From the NCBI RefSeq assembly GCF_014651015.1, contig NZ_BMWB01000018.1, forward strand, positions 106,217 through 170,216: a DNA stretch of 64,000 nucleotides, given 5' to 3'. A program made the translations under genes and the position numbers. This DNA is from Streptomyces xantholiticus. Lineage in GTDB: Bacteria > Actinomycetota > Actinomycetes > Streptomycetales > Streptomycetaceae. Within the stretch, counting starts at the first letter, position 1. Every line of letters starts with the position of its first letter. This document shows positions 33,950-43,326 of the stretch, one piece after another. Under the pieces are notes generated by a model. It had not been told where the DNA came from. It searched no databases and saw nothing but the letters and a program-made list of their open reading frames with translations.

Positions 33950-35785
33950 ATGACATCTGAGACGACTCCGTCCGGCGGTACGACGACACCGCACGCAACG
34001 ACGCCGCACACGTTCCAGGTCGATCTGCGCGGCCTGGTGGACCTGCTCTCCCACCACCTCTACTCCAGTCCCAAGGTCTATCTGCGCGAGCTCCTGCAGA
34101 ACGCGGTGGACGCGATCACCGCGAGGCGCGCCGAGGAGCCCGACGCGCCCGCACGGGTGCGGCTGTACGCCGCGGACGGCGGACTCCGCGTCGAGGACTC
34201 GGGCATCGGCCTGACCGAGGCGGATGTCCGCAGCCTGCTCGCGACCATCGGCCGCAGCTCCAAGCGCGACGGGCTCGAGTCGGCGCGGGCCGAGTTCCTC
34301 GGGCAGTTCGGCATCGGGCTGCTCGCCTGCTTCGTCGTCGCTGCCGAGATCCGGGTGGTGAGCCGCAGCGCCCGTAGGCCGGACGCTCCTCCGGTGGAGT
34401 GGAAGGCCCGCGACGACGGTTCGTACACCGTGCGTACCCTGCCCGACAGTGCCCGCCCCGAGCCCGGCACCACCGTGTACCTCAGCGCCCGGCCCGGCAG
34501 CGCCGACTGGCTCGCCGAGAAGCGGGTCATCGCGCTCGCCCGGGACTTCGGGTCCCTCCTCCCGTACGACGTCGGCGTCGGGGACACCCCCGTCAGCGAG
34601 CTCCCGGCGCCCTGGGACCGTGCGTACGCCGGCCCGGCGGCGCGTCGGGTGGCCCTCGCACGGCACTGCCAGGAGCTTTTCGGTTTCGCCCCGCTCGACT
34701 CGGTGGAGCTCGACCTGCCGGTCGCCGGGGTGCGAGGCGTCGCGTACGTGCTGCCGTCGGCGGTCAGCCCGGCGCAGCGCGCCGGGCACCGGGTACATCT
34801 GAAGGGCATGCTGCTCACCGACCGGGCCGACGAACTCCTGCCCGACTGGGCGTTCTTCGTACGATGCGTCATCGACACCGACAGCCTGCGGCCCACGGCG
34901 TCGCGCGAGTCGCTGTACGCGGACGAGAGGCTCGCCGCCGTGCGCGAAGCGCTCGGCGAGCGCATCCGGGAGTGGCTGACCTCCCTGGCCGCGGGCGACC
35001 CGGAGCGACTGGGGCAGTTCCTGTCCGTCCACCACCTGGGCGTGAAGTCGCTGGCCCGGCACGACACCGACATGCTGCGCACGATGCTGCCGTGGCTGCC
35101 GTTCGAGACGACGGACGGGCAGCTGTCGCTGGAGGAGTTCGCCCAGCGGCACCCCGTGGTGCACTTCGCCCGGTCCGTCGAGGAGTACCGGCAGATCGCG
35201 CCGATCGCGTCCGCGCAGGGCATCGGGCTGGTCAACGGCGGCTACACGTACGACACCGAGCTGATCGAGCGTCTTCCACAGGTCCGGCCGGGAACGGTGG
35301 TCGCCGAGCTCGACGCCGACACGGTCACCGCGCACCTCGACGCCGTCGACCCGGCCGAAGAGCTCGCCCTCGCCGGGTTCCTTGCCGCCGCGCGCACCAA
35401 GCTCGACCCACTTGGCTGCGACGTGACGCTGCGCGCCTTCCACCCGCTCACGGTGCCGGCCCTCCACCTCGACGACCGTGCCGCCCGGCACGAGCAGGCG
35501 CGTGCGGAGGAGGAGGCCAGGGCGGACGACCTGTGGGCCGGCATCCTCGGGTCGCTGCGCGGCAGCGCGCCACGCGCCCAATTGGTGCTCAACCACCTCA
35601 ACCCGCTGATCCGCAGGATCAGTTCCCTCGACGGTGAGCTCGCCGGGACGGCGACGGAGGCGCTGTACGGGCAGGCCCTGCTGATGGCGCAGCGGCCGCT
35701 GCGGCCGGCCGACTCCGCCCTCCTCAACCGCGCTTTCATGGGCCTGCTGGAGTGGGCCACCCACGACGAGGAGAACGGCCGATGA
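33950..35785 (+). CDS. Hsp90-family (HtpG-like) GHKL ATPase
   Basis: 611 residues. The N-terminal GHKL nucleotide pocket is complete: ELLQNAVDAI (Glu47 and Asn51, N box), VEDSGIGLTEADV (Asp83, Gly85, Gly87) and FLGQFGIGLLACF (glycine lid, 117-129). The SSKR segment after ATIGR and the middle-domain stretch HLKGMLLTDRADELLPDWAFFVRCVIDT, with SLRPTASRE, follow the HtpG pattern. The C-terminal third is divergent and the protein is slightly shorter than E. coli HtpG. Its stop overlaps the start of a 980-residue helical-repeat protein (ATGA), so the two are co-translated. Probably a chaperone dedicated to, or working with, that partner; clients unknown. Confidence 0.9.
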   Translation: MTSETTPSGGTTTPHATTPHTFQVDLRGLVDLLSHHLYSSPKVYLRELLQNAVDAITARRAEEPDAPARVRLYAADGGLRVEDSGIGLTEADVRSLLATIGRSSKRDGLESARAEFLGQFGIGLLACFVVAAEIRVVSRSARRPDAPPVEWKARDDGSYTVRTLPDSARPEPGTTVYLSARPGSADWLAEKRVIALARDFGSLLPYDVGVGDTPVSELPAPWDRAYAGPAARRVALARHCQELFGFAPLDSVELDLPVAGVRGVAYVLPSAVSPAQRAGHRVHLKGMLLTDRADELLPDWAFFVRCVIDTDSLRPTASRESLYADERLAAVREALGERIREWLTSLAAGDPERLGQFLSVHHLGVKSLARHDTDMLRTMLPWLPFETTDGQLSLEEFAQRHPVVHFARSVEEYRQIAPIASAQGIGLVNGGYTYDTELIERLPQVRPGTVVAELDADTVTAHLDAVDPAEELALAGFLAAARTKLDPLGCDVTLRAFHPLTVPALHLDDRAARHEQARAEEEARADDLWAGILGSLRGSAPRAQLVLNHLNPLIRRISSLDGELAGTATEALYGQALLMAQRPLRPADSALLNRAFMGLLEWATHDEENGR

Positions 35786-38724
35786 GCCTCGACACCCCTT
35801 CGGACGCCGACGCGCTGCGGCAGGCGCTGCGCGACAACGACGCGGAGCCGGAGGGCCCTGAGCGCAACGCCCGCGCGGAGCGGCTGTTCGCGGCAATGGA
35901 GCAGCTCGGTGACACGTCGCTGATCATCGACGGTCTCGAGCATCTGATGCAGGTCTACAACTACAGCTCCGAGGCGGACAAGATGTTCGTCCCCTTCGCC
36001 AGGCTGCTGCGAATGTGGGACGACCGGCCCGAGGACTTCGACGGGCGACAGGCCCACTCGCTGTTCTGGATGTTCAAGTGGGTCTCCAGCGGCATGATCG
36101 ACCAGCCGCACATCCCGCTCGCCTCCATCGAGAAGTGGCAGGCGGAGATGGAGCTCCGCTACCGGCTCGCGGGCCACTCCGAACGGGCGGTGCGGCAGGG
36201 CGAGATGAGGATCGCCCGGCACCTCGGCGACATGGAGCGTGCGCAGCGGGCGTACGACGCGTGGCAGGCCGCCGACCGGGACGACAAGAGCGACTGCCAC
36301 GCCTGCGAGCTGCGGGCGCAGGGGTCCTGGCAGGCGCACCGTGGCGACGACGAGGCAGCGCTCCTCACGTGGCGGCCGGTGCTGGAGAGCGAGTTCACCT
36401 GCGCGCACGAGCCGCACGCCGTGCTCTCGTCGTCGCTGCTGCCGCTGCTGCGGCTGGGCCGCACGGAGGAGGCCCGCGCCAACCATCTGCGCGGTTACCG
36501 GCTGGTCCGCTCCAAGGAGAGCATGCGCAGCGCCGTCGCCCGGCACGTCGAGTTCTGCACGCTGACCGGCAACGAGGCGCGGGCCCTGGAGATCCTCGCC
36601 GAGCGGCCCTCGTACTTCACCGACACCGGAGAGCCGAGGAGCCTGCTCAACCATCTGGAAGTCACCACACTCCTCGCCGACCGGCTCACCGCCCTCGGGC
36701 ACGGCGGGCAGAGCGTGCCGGGGCCGGGCGGCCGCTCCTGGACCGCGCGTGAACTCGCCGTCCACGCCCGTGCGGAGGCCCGCGCCATCGCCGCCCGCTT
36801 CGACGCGCGCAACGGCAACACGTACTTCGGCGAGCGGAGCGCCGAACGCATGGACCGTGCGCCGCTGCTGGAGCGGCTGCCGCTGGGCGTCCGGGCGGTC
36901 CGGCCCGCGTCCGTGCCGCGCGGGGCGCCTGCGCCCGCAGCGGAGAGAGCGCCCGCCACCGGCCTCGCAGGGCTGCTGGCGAACGCGCGCCGGCTCTCCG
37001 AGGCTCAGCACCCGCAGGCGACGGCCGCGTGGGCGGCCGTGGCGGCGGCCGCGGACCGGGACGGTGCCGAACTCGACGCTCTCACCCGGGCGGAGATCGA
37101 CGAGCACCGCGGGATGGCCCCCGCCACGCCGCCGGCCGACGCGATCGCTCTGTTCACCTCCGCGGCCGGGCTCTACGAGTCGGCCGGCGAGCCCGGACGT
37201 GCGGCATCCGCGCTGGCCAGGGCCGCGTACTGCATGGGCCTGGACGGCCGTCTCGGCGAGGCGCTGGGCGCCGTGCAGGAGCCCTGCGACCGCGCGCTGG
37301 CGCTGTACGCCGATGGCCGGTCCACCGCACGGCAGACCGGCCGGGCGCTGCTGTGCCGAGTACGGATCCTGGGCGACATGATCCAGGAGATCCAGGTCCC
37401 GGAGGCCGTGGCAGCGGCGGTCGCGTCCCTGGACGAGGCCGTGCAGGCGGTGCTCGCCTTCGCGGAGCCGGAGCGGGAGGACCCGGCCGTCGGTGTCGTC
37501 ATCGGCGAGGCGCTCGGCTACCTGGGCGACATCACCGCCTTCCGCGGCGACGCGCCGGAGGCGGCGGCGCTGTACGCGCGAGCCGCAGACGCCTACGTGA
37601 CGGCGGGCCGGCCCTGGTACGCCGTCGAAGCCGAGACCCAGCTGGCCGGCGTCAGCAGGCATCTCGGCGACCTGGAGACGGCCGAGCGGGCCTCGCGGGC
37701 CGCCCTGGAGCACGCCGCTCCCTTCGCCGCCCCGGGCGGGCAGGCCCGCCTCCACCTCCAGCTCGTCGAGACGCTCGCCGACACGGGCCGGCTCGAGGAG
37801 GCGGCCGACCACGCCCTCGAAGCGACCCACTGGGCCGACGAGGCGGGCGAGGGCGCCGGCCCCGGTGCCTACGCCAGGCACCGGCTCGGCGGGCTGCTGC
37901 TCCAGCTCGGTCGGGCCGCCGAGGCGGCTGCGGTCCTTGAGTCCGCACTGCCCGAGCTGACGGCCGAGGAGCACGGCGAGGGCATGATCGTCCAGACGCT
38001 GTGGTGGCTGGGCGACTGCTGCACCGAGCTGGACGAGTCGCGCGAGGCCGCCGAGCACTGGCTGAAGGCGGCGGACATCGCGCGCGACTGGCCGGAGCAG
38101 CGGGACCACGCGATGCTCGCGAACCTCGCGGGCCAGGCGCTGTTCCGGGCCCGGTTCGACGCACAGGCGGAGCTTGCCTACCGGCGGGCCGGCGACCTGT
38201 GGCGCGACCTCGGCGACGTGCACGCGCTGGCGCGCACGATGCGGGTACGGGCGTGGATCGCCGTCCGCGACGGGCAGGCGGGTGTGGGGGCGGCGCGTGA
38301 GCTGATGGCCGCGGCGGCAAGGGAGTGCGAGTCGGCGCTTGCCGCCACTGCCGGAGACGGGGACGAGGAAGCCCCGGCCCGGCTGCGCGCCGAACTGGCG
38401 GACACGTACCGCCAGACCGGCGACCTGATCGCAAGCTCCTGCGAGGAGTCGGAGGGCCCGCGCCGCCGGGCCGCGTACGAGGAGGCACTCGGCTTCGTCC
38501 TGCGGGCGGTGACGGTGTTCGAGGAGGCGGGCGAGCAGTTCACCGACCTGCGCACGGGCGCGCAGCTCATGGCGGCGTGGCTGCACGCGGAACTGTCCGA
38601 CGGGTCGGCGGCACGGGCGCTGGCGTGCGGCGTACTGGCGGCGTACGCGGATGTCTCCGGGGAGGTGCCGTCGTCGCGGTGCGCGGAGGCGAAAGCGGTG
38701 CTCGAGCAGGTGGGCGAGGCGTAG
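35782..38724 (+). CDS. Large TPR-like helical-repeat protein, partner of the Hsp90-like ATPase
   Basis: 980-residue, Ala/Arg/Glu-rich soluble protein without signal peptide or membrane span. The sequence is a near-continuous series of TPR-like helix pairs (for example ALGYLGDITAFRGDAPEAAALYARAADAY, abridged as LGDITAFRGDAPEAAALYA, near residue 595). An Ala/Pro-rich break near residues 375-400 divides an N-terminal block (1-375) from a C-terminal array (400-970). I see no enzyme motif. Its ATG overlaps the Hsp90 stop by four bases. In eukaryotes TPR proteins are the classic Hsp90 co-chaperones; here the same pairing is inferred from operon structure only. About 330 bp without a gene follows. 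Confidence 0.82.
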   Translation: MSLDTPSDADALRQALRDNDAEPEGPERNARAERLFAAMEQLGDTSLIIDGLEHLMQVYNYSSEADKMFVPFARLLRMWDDRPEDFDGRQAHSLFWMFKWVSSGMIDQPHIPLASIEKWQAEMELRYRLAGHSERAVRQGEMRIARHLGDMERAQRAYDAWQAADRDDKSDCHACELRAQGSWQAHRGDDEAALLTWRPVLESEFTCAHEPHAVLSSSLLPLLRLGRTEEARANHLRGYRLVRSKESMRSAVARHVEFCTLTGNEARALEILAERPSYFTDTGEPRSLLNHLEVTTLLADRLTALGHGGQSVPGPGGRSWTARELAVHARAEARAIAARFDARNGNTYFGERSAERMDRAPLLERLPLGVRAVRPASVPRGAPAPAAERAPATGLAGLLANARRLSEAQHPQATAAWAAVAAAADRDGAELDALTRAEIDEHRGMAPATPPADAIALFTSAAGLYESAGEPGRAASALARAAYCMGLDGRLGEALGAVQEPCDRALALYADGRSTARQTGRALLCRVRILGDMIQEIQVPEAVAAAVASLDEAVQAVLAFAEPEREDPAVGVVIGEALGYLGDITAFRGDAPEAAALYARAADAYVTAGRPWYAVEAETQLAGVSRHLGDLETAERASRAALEHAAPFAAPGGQARLHLQLVETLADTGRLEEAADHALEATHWADEAGEGAGPGAYARHRLGGLLLQLGRAAEAAAVLESALPELTAEEHGEGMIVQTLWWLGDCCTELDESREAAEHWLKAADIARDWPEQRDHAMLANLAGQALFRARFDAQAELAYRRAGDLWRDLGDVHALARTMRVRAWIAVRDGQAGVGAARELMAAAARECESALAATAGDGDEEAPARLRAELADTYRQTGDLIASSCEESEGPRRRAAYEEALGFVLRAVTVFEEAGEQFTDLRTGAQLMAAWLHAELSDGSAARALACGVLAAYADVSGEVPSSRCAEAKAVLEQVGEA

Positions 38725-39055
38725 GTCCGGGGGGCGGGCGCGGTGCGCTTGGCCGCTGCGCGGGGCCGTTTCCCCATCCCGCCCTTTCCCGGACCGGACT
38801 CCTCCCCCCGGCGGCGTAGGGGACGCCAGGACCCGTTCGCCGCGCTCCGCGCGGTGTTCCGGTCCTCTGGCCCCCCACCGCTCGCGCCTCACTCGTCGGC
38901 TTGGCTCGAAGGGAGCCCGTGGAGGAGGTCGAGGACACCCCGCGAAGCGCGATACGGGTCGGAAGCTTGCCGCGCCCACGGCGGAGCCGCAGATCGGTGC
39001 AGCGGGAACCGGGCGGGCAGGGACGCCCGGCGAAGGCGCCCCCGCCCCCGCTCGG
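38725..39055. other. Intergenic region after the Hsp90-TPR operon
   Basis: 331 bp between converging genes. Composition stays G+C-rich; no tRNA, repeat or clear terminator was seen, so the 3' ends of the two transcripts are undefined here. Confidence 0.45.
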
Positions 39056-40672
39056 CTACTCCACGCCGATCAGGAGCGGCGTCACCCCGTCGCCCCCCTC
39101 GTACGCCACGGTGTCCACCGCCAGGTATCCCTCCCGGACGTGCGACTCCAGCCGTGCCGAAAGCCCCTCCGGCGCCGTCCCGCCGAGGACGAGCGTGACC
39201 AGTTCCCCGCCGGACGAGAGCATGCGGTCCAGCAGGGTGAGGGCCGTGGCCGTGAGGTCCTTGCCGATCACCGCGACGTCACCGTCGATCAGGCCCAGCA
39301 CGTCGCCGGCCTGGCAGACTCCCGCCGAGGTCCACGACTGGCGTTCCGCCACGGCCAGTTCGGCGTAGCGCGTCGCTCCCGCGGCGGCCGTCATGGCGAC
39401 GACGTCCTCGTCGAAGCGGCGGTCCGGTGCGTGGACGGCGAGGGCCGCGATGCCCTGGACCGCGGAGCGGGTGGGGATGAGGGCGACGCGGACGCCTTCC
39501 GTGCGCGCCTGTTCCGCGGCCGCGGCAGCCGTGTGGCGCAGGGCCGTTTCGTTGGGCAGGAGCACCACCTCCCGGGCGTGCGCCCGGCGGATCGCGTCCA
39601 CGAGTTCCCCGCTGGCCGGCGGCTCCCCGGGGCGGGCGAGGACCGTGGTCGCGCCCGCCTGGCGGCACAGGTCCGCGAGTCCCTCGCCCTGCACCACCGC
39701 CACGACCGCCCGCTGCGTCTGCTCACGCGGGTGGGGGCCGGGGCCCGCCGCCGTGTCGAAGTGGGTGATGCGGATCCGGTACGGCCGACCCGCCTCGACG
39801 CCCGCTTCGACCGCCGCGCCGGCGTCGTCCACGTGGACGTGGACGTTCCAGAGGCCGTCGCCACCGACGACGACGAGGGAGTCGCCGAGGCCGTCGAGCC
39901 GTGTGCGGAGGTGGGCGACGGCCTCGTCGTCCGCCTCGAGGAGATAGATGACTTCGAAGGCCGGGCCACCGTCGGCGCAGGGCTCGGCGGCCCCCGCGGG
40001 CTGCGGGACCGGACGGGCGGTCCGCGTGGGGGCGTGCGCGGGGGCATGCGGCGCCTCGCCGGAGACCGCCTGGACGAGCGTACCGAGGACGGTCACCAAC
40101 CCCCGGCCCCCCGCGTCCACGACTCCCGCCCGGTCCAGCACGGCGAGCTGCCCGGGAGTGGCTTCCAGCGCGGCGCACGCGCCCGCGTAGGCCGCCCGTA
40201 GGGCGACGGCGGAGGCGCTCGAGGACGCACCGGCAGCCGCGTCCGCCGCCGCCCGGGCGACGGTGAGGATGGTTCCTTCGACGGGGTGCGCGACCGCCTC
40301 GCGAGCCAGTTCCGCGGCACGCCGCAGCGCCCCGGCCAGGTCGTCCCCGTCACCGATCCGTTCCGCCATGCCGCGCAGGAGCTGCGCCAGGATCGTGCCC
40401 GAGTTGCCGCGCGCGCCGATGAGGGCCCCGTGGGCCATCGCCCGGATCGCATCGGTGACGGCCGGGGCCGAGTCACCGGTCTCATGGGCGGCGAAGACGG
40501 CTTCGACGGCCTGGGCCGCCGATTCGACGGTCAGGTACAGATTCGTGCCGGTGTCCCCGTCCGCGACGGGATACACGTTGATCGCGTCGATCTCCTCGCG
40601 CTCCCGGCCCAGGGCCTCCAGCGCCAGTGAGCACCAGGCGCGTACGCCCGAGGCGTCGAGACTCTGCGGCAC
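39056..40672 (-). CDS. fakA: FakA-like DAK2 domain protein (fatty acid kinase catalytic subunit family)
   Basis: 538 residues. An N-terminal DhaL/DAK2 kinase domain (about 1-205) has NVYPVADGDTGTNLYLT, whose aspartates bind Mg-ATP, and HGALIGARGNSGTILAQLLRG. A central domain and a C-terminal DegV-like domain follow, as in YloV/FakA. FakA phosphorylates fatty acids presented by a FakB (DegV) carrier; no FakB gene is seen next to it. The GTG at 40672 has a strong AAGGAGG site. The rpmB-fakA-recG neighbourhood is shared with Firmicutes, but here the Hsp90-TPR pair intervenes before recG. Confidence 0.9.
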   Translation of the reverse strand: MPQSLDASGVRAWCSLALEALGREREEIDAINVYPVADGDTGTNLYLTVESAAQAVEAVFAAHETGDSAPAVTDAIRAMAHGALIGARGNSGTILAQLLRGMAERIGDGDDLAGALRRAAELAREAVAHPVEGTILTVARAAADAAAGASSSASAVALRAAYAGACAALEATPGQLAVLDRAGVVDAGGRGLVTVLGTLVQAVSGEAPHAPAHAPTRTARPVPQPAGAAEPCADGGPAFEVIYLLEADDEAVAHLRTRLDGLGDSLVVVGGDGLWNVHVHVDDAGAAVEAGVEAGRPYRIRITHFDTAAGPGPHPREQTQRAVVAVVQGEGLADLCRQAGATTVLARPGEPPASGELVDAIRRAHAREVVLLPNETALRHTAAAAAEQARTEGVRVALIPTRSAVQGIAALAVHAPDRRFDEDVVAMTAAAGATRYAELAVAERQSWTSAGVCQAGDVLGLIDGDVAVIGKDLTATALTLLDRMLSSGGELVTLVLGGTAPEGLSARLESHVREGYLAVDTVAYEGGDGVTPLLIGVE

Positions 40673-40837
40673 CTGGTGATCCTCCTTGAGCGGCCGGGCC
40701 TGTGCCCTGGCGGAAGGGCCGTGGGCTGCGGGTCGTCCCGCAGCGTAGACCGGGGCAGGGCCCGGCGGCGGGGCGGGGGCGGAGCGGCGCATGCCAGTTT
40801 CGTGTCTCGGAGAGAGTGGATGTATGCTGCTCCAGTT

Positions 40838-40925
40838 GCCCGATGAAAGTCGGGCCATGCCCCCGGCAAGCCACTTCAGATCACTGATCCGGCGCGCCGG
40901 ATTTCACTGTAAGTGCATCTGAAGT
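40838..40925 (+). promoter_or_regulatory. Structured 5' leader of rpmB
   Basis: Two nested or tandem hairpins precede rpmB. The first is GCCCGA/TCGGGC (40838-40843 with 40850-40855). The second has outer arms ACTTCAGAT (40873-40881) and ATCTGAAGT (40917-40925), inner CACT/AGTG pairing, and the 16-bp palindrome ATCCGGCG-CGCCGGAT (40887-40902). The ribosome-binding site begins just after the second. Possible autoregulatory ribosomal-protein leader or operator. Confidence 0.55.
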
Positions 40926-40939
40926 CTTTGGAGTGACCC

Positions 40940-41125
40940 GTGGCTGCCAACTGCGACGTCTGCGGCAAGGGGCCGGGCTTCGGCAACAACATTTCGCACT
41001 CGCACCGCCGTACGTCCCGTCGCTGGAACCCGAACATCCAGCGTGTGCGTGCAGTGGTCGGTCGGACGCCGAAGCGGCTCAACGTCTGCACCTCGTGCAT
41101 CAAGGCCGGCAAGGTCTCGCGCTAA
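40940..41125 (+). CDS. rpmB: 50S ribosomal protein L28 (zinc-binding form)
   Basis: 61-residue L28, GTG start preceded by TTGGAG. CDVC near the N-terminus (Cys5, Cys8) and CTSC near the C-terminus (Cys50, Cys53) mark the zinc-binding C+ form; streptomycetes also keep cysteine-free copies elsewhere that are induced by zinc starvation. Divergent from fakA. A hairpin terminator follows about 75 bp downstream. Confidence 0.97.
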   Translation: MAANCDVCGKGPGFGNNISHSHRRTSRRWNPNIQRVRAVVGRTPKRLNVCTSCIKAGKVSR

Positions 41126-41198
41126 GTGATGCTCCCCGCGTTCGTGGGGATGATCCCGCCGACGTCTCGTCGTAGCGCAGCCCCTGCGGTTGCCTTGG

Positions 41199-41226
41199 AA
41201 GCCGGTCCACCTCGGTGGACCGGCTT
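41199..41226. terminator. Terminator between rpmB and thiD
   Basis: 13-bp perfect stem (41199-41211 with 41214-41226) with a very tight loop and AA/TT ends, between converging genes. Confidence 0.85.
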
Positions 41227-41304
41227 TCGCCTTTCCCGGGGTCGGGGCCTCTCGTTCGGATCATGCCGGGCCGGCGCGGTCCGGCCTGATCCCGAACGAA
41301 GGAC

Positions 41305-42105
41305 CTAGGCGCACTGATCGCGCAAGCGCCAGCCGTGGTCCACCGGCCCGATGCCCGCGCCCAGAGCGAAGCCGCTCTCGATCGCCCCGGTGACGTACCC
41401 CTTGGCCGCCCGGACCGCGGCCGGCACGCTCAGGCCTTTCGCCAGGCCCGATGCCACCGCCGACGCGAGCGTGCAGCCCGTCCCGTGGGTGTGGCGGTTG
41501 TCGTGGCGCGGGGCGCGCAGCCACAGCTCCGCGCCGCCGTCCGTGAGCAGGTCCACCGCGTCACCGGCGAGATGACCGCCCTTGATCAGCGCCCAGCGGG
41601 GCCCGAAGCCGAGGACGGCGTCGGCGGCCCGGCGCATGTCAGCCTCGTCGCGGACCTCGATCCCGGTCAGCTGGGCCACCTCGTCCAGATTGGGCGTGGC
41701 CACGGTGGCGGTGGGCAGCAGCTTTGTCCGCACCGAGTCGAGCGCGGAGGCCGCCAGCAGCGGGTCGCCGTGCTTGGAGACGCCCACCGGGTCGACGACC
41801 ACGGGCGCGTCCGTGCCTGCGAGCAACTCCGCGACGGTATCGACGAGCTCGGCGGAGGACAGCATCCCCGTCTTCACGGCCTGTACGCCGATGTCGTCGA
41901 CGACGCTGCGGTACTGGGCACGCACCGCCTCGACGGGCAGCTCCCACGCCCCCTGGACGCCCAGGGAGTTCTGCGCGGTGACTGCGGTCAGCACGCTCAT
42001 GCCGTGCACACCGAGGGCCAGCATGGTCTTGAGGTCGGCCTGGATGCCCGCACCGCCGCCGGAGTCGGAACCGGCGACGGTGAGCACGCGAGGGGGTGTG
42101 TCCAT
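41305..42105 (-). CDS. thiD: Hydroxymethylpyrimidine/phosphomethylpyrimidine kinase ThiD
   Basis: 266-residue ribokinase-fold enzyme that phosphorylates HMP and HMP-P for thiamine synthesis. Motifs: GSDSGGGAGIQADLK at the N-terminus, MLSSAELVDTVAELL, VVVDPVGVSKHGDPLL, the ALIKGGHL strand and the anion-hole THGTGCTLASA. It starts 10 bp after thiL, forming a thiL-thiD operon. Confidence 0.96.
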   Translation of the reverse strand: MDTPPRVLTVAGSDSGGGAGIQADLKTMLALGVHGMSVLTAVTAQNSLGVQGAWELPVEAVRAQYRSVVDDIGVQAVKTGMLSSAELVDTVAELLAGTDAPVVVDPVGVSKHGDPLLAASALDSVRTKLLPTATVATPNLDEVAQLTGIEVRDEADMRRAADAVLGFGPRWALIKGGHLAGDAVDLLTDGGAELWLRAPRHDNRHTHGTGCTLASAVASGLAKGLSVPAAVRAAKGYVTGAIESGFALGAGIGPVDHGWRLRDQCA

Positions 42106-42115
42106 ATCCGGGAAT

Positions 42116-43087
42116 CTACTTGCCGTCCTCGATGTCCCCGAAGTGGTCCCAGCCGCCCTTGTTCGTCCACGGCGCCCCGTCGACGGTCACCTGGGGCAGT
42201 GCGGACGGGTTGAGTACCTCGCCGATGACCTTCCAGCGGGCGGGCAGCTTGGCGTCCGGCGGGAAGGTGGCGACGATCGCATGGTCCTCTCCCCCGGTCA
42301 GCACCCATTGCAGCGGGTCGACGCCGACGGCCTGGCCGATGTCGCTCATCTGCGAGGGGATGTCGATCAGCCCGGACCGCAGATCGATCCTGACCTTGCT
42401 GGCCTCCGCGATGTGCCCGAGGTCGGCGACGAGCCCGTCGCTGATGTCGCACATGGCGGTGGCGCCGAGCCCGGCGGCCGCGGGGCCCGCGTGGTACGGC
42501 GGCTCCGGCCGACGGTGCGCCTCGACGAAGGCGCGCGGGGAGCGGAAACCGCGCGAGAGGACCGCGTGGCCGGCCGCGGACCAGCCCAACCAGCCCGTGT
42601 AGGCGACCACATCGCCGGGCTGCGCGCCCGCGCGGGTCACCGGCTCGTGGTTGCGCAGGTCTCCGAGCGCCGTGATCGCGATGGTGATCGTGTCACCGCG
42701 GACGACGTCGCCGCCGACGACGGCCGCTCCGGCGACCTGGCACTCGTCGCGGATGCCGTCCATGAGTTCGGTGGCCCAGGTCACCGGGAGTTCGGCAGGG
42801 ACGACGAGGCCGAGGAGCAGGGCGGTCGGTACCGCGCCCATGGCGGCGATGTCCGCCAGGTTCTGCGCGGCGGCCTTGCGTCCCACGTCGTACGCGGTCG
42901 ACCAGTCGCGGCGGAAGTGCCGGCCCTCCAGAAGGATGTCCGTGCTGGCCACGACCCGTCGGTCGGGTGCGGCCACGACCGCGGCGTCGTCGCCCGGCCC
43001 GAGCCGTACCGCGGGGGTGGTGGTGAGCTTGGAGGTGAGCTCCCTGATGAGCCCGAACTCCCCCAACTCGCCCACAGTTCCCTTCAC
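42116..43087 (-). CDS. thiL: Thiamine-monophosphate kinase ThiL
   Basis: 323-residue PurM-fold kinase that converts thiamine monophosphate to the active diphosphate. The nucleotide loop LGPGDDAAVV, the HFRRDWSTAYDVGRKAAAQNLADIAAMGA block, and CDISDGLVADLGHI are diagnostic. The GTG at 43087 follows AAGGAGAGG; upstream in-frame sequence is not family-like. Divergent from the AsnC-type gene. Confidence 0.96.
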   Translation of the reverse strand: MKGTVGELGEFGLIRELTSKLTTTPAVRLGPGDDAAVVAAPDRRVVASTDILLEGRHFRRDWSTAYDVGRKAAAQNLADIAAMGAVPTALLLGLVVPAELPVTWATELMDGIRDECQVAGAAVVGGDVVRGDTITIAITALGDLRNHEPVTRAGAQPGDVVAYTGWLGWSAAGHAVLSRGFRSPRAFVEAHRRPEPPYHAGPAAAGLGATAMCDISDGLVADLGHIAEASKVRIDLRSGLIDIPSQMSDIGQAVGVDPLQWVLTGGEDHAIVATFPPDAKLPARWKVIGEVLNPSALPQVTVDGAPWTNKGGWDHFGDIEDGK

Positions 43088-43326
43088 CGAGTCACCTCTC
43101 CTTGTCGTGGACGCTGCGCACTGCTTCCGCGGTCGCGAGCCGCCACCGCTGTCGGTACCGTCAAGAGACACGTCAACTTCTGTTCGCCGTACGCCACGCT
43201 GCGGGCGCCGTCCGCCGCGAGGGTCTCCCCGCAGCCCGCGACGACGCGATACCGTGGCGACCCCTCTTCTCGGGATCTCCCCACCGACGGTAGGGGACAT
43301 GATCCTCGTGCCGCCCTGGAGGCTCC

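Noticed and set aside
35242..38979. A 1245-codon open frame on the minus strand
   Set aside because: Lies opposite the Hsp90-TPR pair; low-complexity Arg/Gly/Gln translation with no family resemblance.
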